This document shows positions 60,200-64,000 of a DNA stretch of 64,000 bases, in pieces (within the stretch, counting starts at the first letter, position 1; each line of letters opens with the position of its first letter). The notes under the pieces were generated by a model, which did no database searches, was not told where the DNA came from, and saw only the letters and a list, made by a program, of their open reading frames with translations. Position numbers and translations under genes: made by a program. This DNA is from Ferrimonas sp048263965 (GTDB lineage: Bacteria > Pseudomonadota > Gammaproteobacteria > Enterobacterales > Shewanellaceae). The DNA lies in NCBI RefSeq assembly GCF_048263965.1, contig NZ_JBLXDO010000009.1, positions 89,838 to 153,837 of the forward strand. The letters are read 5' to 3'.

Positions 60200-61804
60200 A
60201 TGCCTTTGACGCTGCGCCCCGTGCCCACATACCTGTTGTTTCTGGCCACCCTTGGCCAGGGGGCCATTGCCGCGCCATCGGAAAACCCGGAGCCTCAGCA
60301 GCAACGGGATCATCAGTGCCAGCCCGCCCGGGTCGAAACCATCCAGTACAACGTCTTCTCCCCCGACGAGCCCGGCTTTACCTGGCTGCACGACTGGGCC
60401 AACCGATTCCACATCGTCACCCGCCCGGAGACCATCGAAGATCAGATCCAGGGGTTTGACCTGTGCGGCGATTCTTACGGTCTCTATGAGGTGGAACGGC
60501 ACCTGCGGGAGCTGCCCTACATCCGCAGTGCCCGGGTAACCGTCAAGGATGAGACCGCAGACAGCGATGAGCGGGTGGTTCAGGTGGAGACCTGGGATAC
60601 CTGGACCCTGCTGCCCAAGTTCGACTTCAGCCGTCAGGGGGGCGAGTCCAAATTCGGCATCGGCATCATCGAGGGCAACCTGCTGGGCTACGGCGCCCAC
60701 ACCGAGCTGGCCTACTTCAACGAAACCGACCGCACCGGCTATGTCTTCGACCTGGAAACCGGCCTGTTTCAGGGCAAACACCTGACCGGGCGCATCACCC
60801 TGGTGGACTCCGACGACGGTGAACGCACCCGCCTGCGCATCGAGCGCCCCTTCTACTCCCTCAATACCCGCTGGGCCACCTACATGGATTGGGACAACGA
60901 GACCCGGGAAGACACGGTGAAACAGGGCGGTGAAGACATCAACGAATTTGGTGTGGATCTGCGTGCCTTCCTCGTCTCCTGGGGCTGGTCCAAGGGGCTT
61001 CAGGGGGACAAGGTGCTCAGATACCGGGTGGGGCTCACCTATGAGGACCGTCAGTTCAGCCCCATACCCGAAACCACCCTGCTCCCTGAGAATCGCAAGC
61101 ATCAGCAGGGGTGGTTCCAGGTGGAGTACCTTGAGGATCACTTCGATGAAGTGTTCAACCTGTACCTCATCAACAAGGTGGAGGACGTCAACTTTGGCGC
61201 CGCCGCCTGGCTGCGAGCAGGCTGGGACTTCGAGAATAACGGGCTGGTGCTTGCCGGGGCCTTTACCCAGGGACACCACCTGACCGATCACTCCCGCTGG
61301 TTCTACCGGATGGTGCTGGACAGTGAACCGGTGGACGAAGACAGCTACCGTTATCTGCTGAACATTCGCAACGAGCTGTTCGTCGACATCAATGGCCGCT
61401 GGCGCTGGTACAACAAGGTGCATGCGGTGGCGAGCAACAACCAGTACCTGGATCAGCCGGTTGCTCTGGGGGGCGATACGGATATGCGCGGCTACCCGGT
61501 GCAGTTTCAGCATGGTGAGCACAGCCTGCTGATGAGCAATGAGATGCGCTACTACCCGGGGATCACCTGGTATCAGATTCTGGAAGTGGGCGGCGTGGCG
61601 TTTTGGGATTTGGGCAAGACCTACGGAAGCACCCCCTACCAGGAGGACAATGACAAATTGCTGCAAAGCGTGGGCGTGGGCCTGCGCCTGTACGCCTCAC
61701 ACTCCAGCAACAACGTCATCCATATGGATCTGTCCCACCCCATCACCGATCAGCAAGGGGTGGACAACATCGAATGGCGCCTGCAGGTCCGCGCCTACTT
61801 CTAA
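60200..61804 (+). CDS. Omp85-superfamily outer membrane protein with one POTRA-like domain
   Basis: 534 residues; signal peptide cut near AIA-APSEN. About 45-130 resembles one POTRA domain (YGLYEVERHLRELPYIRSARVTV), and the rest is predicted beta-strands of a 16-stranded barrel. The Omp85 signature is visible as MRGYPVQF (cf. the R-G-F/Y motif of BamA/TamA lids), and the C-terminus ends in an aromatic residue (QVRAYF), the usual barrel-end signal. BamA has five POTRAs and TamA three, so this is a short relative. GGGAGAAC precedes the ATG. Role and partner are unknown. Confidence 0.83.
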   Translation: MPLTLRPVPTYLLFLATLGQGAIAAPSENPEPQQQRDHQCQPARVETIQYNVFSPDEPGFTWLHDWANRFHIVTRPETIEDQIQGFDLCGDSYGLYEVERHLRELPYIRSARVTVKDETADSDERVVQVETWDTWTLLPKFDFSRQGGESKFGIGIIEGNLLGYGAHTELAYFNETDRTGYVFDLETGLFQGKHLTGRITLVDSDDGERTRLRIERPFYSLNTRWATYMDWDNETREDTVKQGGEDINEFGVDLRAFLVSWGWSKGLQGDKVLRYRVGLTYEDRQFSPIPETTLLPENRKHQQGWFQVEYLEDHFDEVFNLYLINKVEDVNFGAAAWLRAGWDFENNGLVLAGAFTQGHHLTDHSRWFYRMVLDSEPVDEDSYRYLLNIRNELFVDINGRWRWYNKVHAVASNNQYLDQPVALGGDTDMRGYPVQFQHGEHSLLMSNEMRYYPGITWYQILEVGGVAFWDLGKTYGSTPYQEDNDKLLQSVGVGLRLYASHSSNNVIHMDLSHPITDQQGVDNIEWRLQVRAYF

Positions 61805-61810
61805 CCCGTT

Positions 61811-63832
61811 TTAAGCCAGGCTGCCTACCACTTCGGCGGCCTGTCGGATGGCACGCTTGGCGTCCAGCTCAGCCGCAACATCGGCACCACCGATGAGCAC
61901 ATAGGGGATCTGACGGGACTCCAGCTCAGGCACCAGGCCACGGTTGGACTCCTGACCGGTACAGAGCACTACGGTATCCACCTCAATCAGCTTTTCCTGA
62001 TCCTCATGGCGGATATGCAGCCCCTGATCGGACACCTTGAGATACTCCACACCCGCCAGCATCTTAACACCGCGATCTTTGAGCACGGTGCGGTGGATCC
62101 AGCCTGTGGTCTTACCCAGGCCTTTACCCGGCTTGCTGGCTTTACGCTGCAGCAGGGTGATCTCCCTGGCTGACTCGAAGGCGGTGCTGTCTCTGTCGGT
62201 CAAGCCTCCACCGGATACGTAGTCGGGGTCCACGCCCCACTGCTTCAGCCACACCTGGGGGTGCAGGGTGGCAGACTCATGGGCTTCTGAGAGGTACTCC
62301 CCCATGTCGAAACCGATGCCACCGGCGCCCATCAGGGCAACGCGCTTGCCAACCTCGGCCTGGCCCTTGAGCACCTGCTGGTAGGTCACTACCTTGGCGT
62401 TGTCCACGCCCTCGAGTTCAGGCACCCTGGGCGTCACCCCCGTGGCCAGCAATACGTGGTCGAAGGCTTTGAGCTTATCCGCATCGGCATCCTGCCCCAG
62501 ACACAGTTCCACACCCAGGCGGTTGAGTCGCTGCTTGAAGTAATCCAGAGAGGCTTGAAACTCCTCCTTACCGGGGATCTTACTCGCCAGCTTAAACTGT
62601 CCGCCCAGTTCGGCGTCACGTTCAAACAGGGTCACCTTGAAGCCGCGCTCGGCGGCGTAGCAGGCACTGGCCATGCCAGCGGGTCCTCCACCAATAACTG
62701 CCACGCTCTTGCCTGAGCTGGCAGGCTCCAGCTTGAGCTCAGTTTCGTAACAGGCGAAGGGGTTTACCAGGCAGGTGGCGCGTTTCAATGAGAAGGTGTG
62801 GTCCAGACAGCCCTGGTTACAACCGATGCAGATGTTGATGTCTTCTGCCTCGTCCCGGGCCGCCTTATTGACGAATTCGGCGTCCGCCAGCAGAGGCCGG
62901 GCCATGGAGACCATGTCTGCCTGACCACTGGAGAGGATGGTTTCCGCCACTTCCGGGGTGTTGATGCGGTTGGTGGCCACCAGGGGCACAGACACTTCGC
63001 CCTTGAGACGCTCGGTAATGAAGGTAAAGGCGGCTCTGGGCACGCTGGTGGCGATGGTGGGGATGCGCGCCTCATGCCAGCCGATGCCGGTATTGATGAT
63101 GCTCACGCCCGCCTGCTCCAACCATTTGGCCAGCTGCACCACCTCCTCCCAGTCATTGCCGCCCTCGACCAGATCCAGCATGGAGAGGCGGAAGATGATG
63201 ATGAAATTCTCTCCCACCTCTTCGCGGATGGCGCGCACCACCTCCAGGGGGAATTTAGCTCTGGCCTGAATGTCGCCGCCGTACTCATCCTTGCGCTTGT
63301 TGGTACGACTGCACAGGAATTGGTTGAGCAGGTAACCTTCGGAACCCATCACCTCCACACCATCGTATCCGGCTTTCTGAGCCAATTTGGCCGACGCTGC
63401 GTAATCCTTTACGGTGCCGCGGATCTGTCTCAGGCTCATCTGACGAGGCTTGAAGGGTGTAATTGGGGCCTTGATGGCGCTGGCAGAGAGACTGAACGGG
63501 TGGTAACCGTAGCGACCTGCGTGCAGAAGCTGCATGCAGATCTTGCCATCCTCCGCGTGCACCGCATCGGTGATTTTCCTGTGCTTGGAGACCTGCCAGG
63601 GGAAGCTTAACTGACTGGCGTGGGGCGCCAGACGGCCCCGGAAGTTGGGGGAGATCCCCCCGGTAACAATCAGGCCCACTCCCCCACGAGCTCGTTCGGC
63701 GTAGAAGGCCGCCAGCTTATCGAAGCCGCCCTTCTCCTCCTCCAGGCCGGTATGCATGGAGCCCATAAGCACTCTATTTTTCAGTGTGGTAAAGCCCAGA
63801 TCCAGGGGCGCTAGCATGTGGGGGAAATTCAT
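61811..63832 (-). CDS. fadH: NADPH 2,4-dienoyl-CoA reductase
   Basis: 673 residues from the ATG at 63832 (AAGG upstream; the in-frame ATG at 63850 is less likely). It starts MNFPHMLAPLDLGFTTLKNR as in E. coli FadH. Residues 1-350 are the FMN-binding TIM barrel; CIGCNQGCLDHTFSLKRATC holds the 4Fe-4S cysteines; GGGPAGMASACYAAERG binds FAD, and GAGGIGFDMGEYLSEAHES the NADPH domain. It reduces 2,4-dienoyl-CoA esters in the beta-oxidation of unsaturated fatty acids. Two regulatory boxes lie upstream (PsrA-like and CRP-like). Confidence 0.95.
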   Translation of the reverse strand: MNFPHMLAPLDLGFTTLKNRVLMGSMHTGLEEEKGGFDKLAAFYAERARGGVGLIVTGGISPNFRGRLAPHASQLSFPWQVSKHRKITDAVHAEDGKICMQLLHAGRYGYHPFSLSASAIKAPITPFKPRQMSLRQIRGTVKDYAASAKLAQKAGYDGVEVMGSEGYLLNQFLCSRTNKRKDEYGGDIQARAKFPLEVVRAIREEVGENFIIIFRLSMLDLVEGGNDWEEVVQLAKWLEQAGVSIINTGIGWHEARIPTIATSVPRAAFTFITERLKGEVSVPLVATNRINTPEVAETILSSGQADMVSMARPLLADAEFVNKAARDEAEDINICIGCNQGCLDHTFSLKRATCLVNPFACYETELKLEPASSGKSVAVIGGGPAGMASACYAAERGFKVTLFERDAELGGQFKLASKIPGKEEFQASLDYFKQRLNRLGVELCLGQDADADKLKAFDHVLLATGVTPRVPELEGVDNAKVVTYQQVLKGQAEVGKRVALMGAGGIGFDMGEYLSEAHESATLHPQVWLKQWGVDPDYVSGGGLTDRDSTAFESAREITLLQRKASKPGKGLGKTTGWIHRTVLKDRGVKMLAGVEYLKVSDQGLHIRHEDQEKLIEVDTVVLCTGQESNRGLVPELESRQIPYVLIGGADVAAELDAKRAIRQAAEVVGSLA

Positions 63833-63857
63833 GACAGAAACCTTAAACATCCATTTA

Positions 63858-63869
63858 AAACTGGTGTTC
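63858..63869. promoter_or_regulatory. PsrA-like site upstream of fadH
   Basis: AAAC-TGGT-GTTC, one mismatch from the AAAC-N4-GTTT form, 26-37 nt before the fadH ATG. The acyl-CoA dehydrogenase gene at 19353 has the unmismatched form. Confidence 0.4.
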
Positions 63870-63882
63870 AGATTACCCCGGA

Positions 63883-63896
63883 GTGATCAAGATCAC
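63883..63896. promoter_or_regulatory. CRP-type site upstream of fadH
   Basis: GTGA-TCAAGA-TCAC, flanked by A on both sides, close to the CRP consensus core GTGA-N6-TCAC. It lies 51-64 nt before the fadH ATG. Confidence 0.6.
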
Positions 63897-63927
63897 AACC
63901 TCGTTGTGGGAGGCGGATTAAAAAGGT

Positions 63928-64000
63928 TCATCGCGCATTACCGGGAAAAGCGGCTCGTATCTTCAGGAAGAAGTAGTCGCTGTCCCGGTATCCGTAGGCC
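63928..64000 (-). CDS. C-terminal end of a probable transposase (rest outside window)
   Basis: The minus-strand frame from the right edge reads AYGYRDSDYFFLKIR, then AAFPGNAR and TGA (63928-63930). The GYRDxxYFxLKI pattern recalls the last residues of transposases (ISL3-like and related groups). Only 23 codons are visible, so family and completeness cannot be judged. Confidence 0.4.
   Translation of the reverse strand, partial: AYGYRDSDYFFLKIRAAFPGNAR

Noticed and set aside
60155..61666. 503-codon open frame antisense to the Omp85-like gene
   Set aside because: It is a shadow of a GC-rich gene: no ribosome site, no recognisable motif, low-complexity composition. The plus strand has a signal peptide and barrel.

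Overview
The window is chromosomal DNA from a GC-rich marine gammaproteobacterium. The best guess is an Alteromonadales member of the Shewanella/Ferrimonas type. This is inferred from gene content (a stand-alone nrfA, potABCD, fadH, yajD, an acyclic-terpene-like acyl-CoA operon, several c-di-GMP proteins), not from a marker gene. No rRNA, tRNA or CRISPR array was found.

1-14.7 kb: an exopolysaccharide/biofilm locus matching the Vibrio syp locus almost gene for gene but in rotated order. Reading leftward on the minus strand it runs sypJ-K-L-M-N, an extra lipoprotein gene, sypO-P, a sypQ/sypR fusion, then sypA-B-C. SypC runs off the left edge. Nearly every junction overlaps by a few bases. Two sigma-54 (-24/-12) promoters are readable, before sypA and before the lipoprotein-sypO unit. 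Each has a similar TTGCAA-type motif about 50 bp upstream of its -24 element. A family 2 glycosyltransferase gene lies divergently beside the locus. Logic: a polyprenyl-phosphate sugar transferase starts the repeat, the glycosyltransferases extend it, SypK flips it, SypL polymerises or ligates it, SypO sets length, SypC and SypB act in export, and SypA is the regulatory STAS protein.

14.7-21.2 kb: aspartate aminotransferase, phosphatidylserine synthase PssA, a 30-residue CydH/YnhF-like membrane peptide, a sensor-like protein with a degenerate GGDEF domain, and a 588-residue acyl-CoA dehydrogenase.

21.2-29.6 kb: a TetR gene divergent from a six-gene operon (SDR, carboxylase beta, acyl-CoA dehydrogenase, biotin-carboxylase alpha, SDR, acyl-CoA dehydrogenase) ordered like the acyclic terpene utilisation (atuBCD-FG) genes. 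It should oxidise and carboxylate a branched, unsaturated acyl-CoA.

29.6-42.3 kb: DUF2987 protein, Bax-like glucosaminidase, membrane protein, potABCD polyamine transporter, CREST-family hydrolase, a DJ-1/TetR divergent pair with a palindrome, and a LysR/secreted alkyl-sulfatase divergent pair, then an SMR pump.

42.6-51.3 kb: HD-GYP sensor, a resolvase-like protein with a damaged active site coupled to an EmrD-type efflux gene, HAD phosphatase, redoxin, MocR regulator, and nrfA with a NarP-like box.

51.3-55 kb: a visibly more AT-rich segment with an interrupted small ORF, a DUF4382 lipoprotein behind an FNR-type box, and a CHASE3-GGDEF cyclase.

55-64 kb: yajD, fetB without fetA, a rhomboid protease, two paralogous alpha/beta hydrolases (one behind a perfect CRP site, one behind a strong palindrome), a membrane protein, an Omp85-like outer-membrane protein, fadH with CRP- and PsrA-like sites, and the last codons of a probable transposase.
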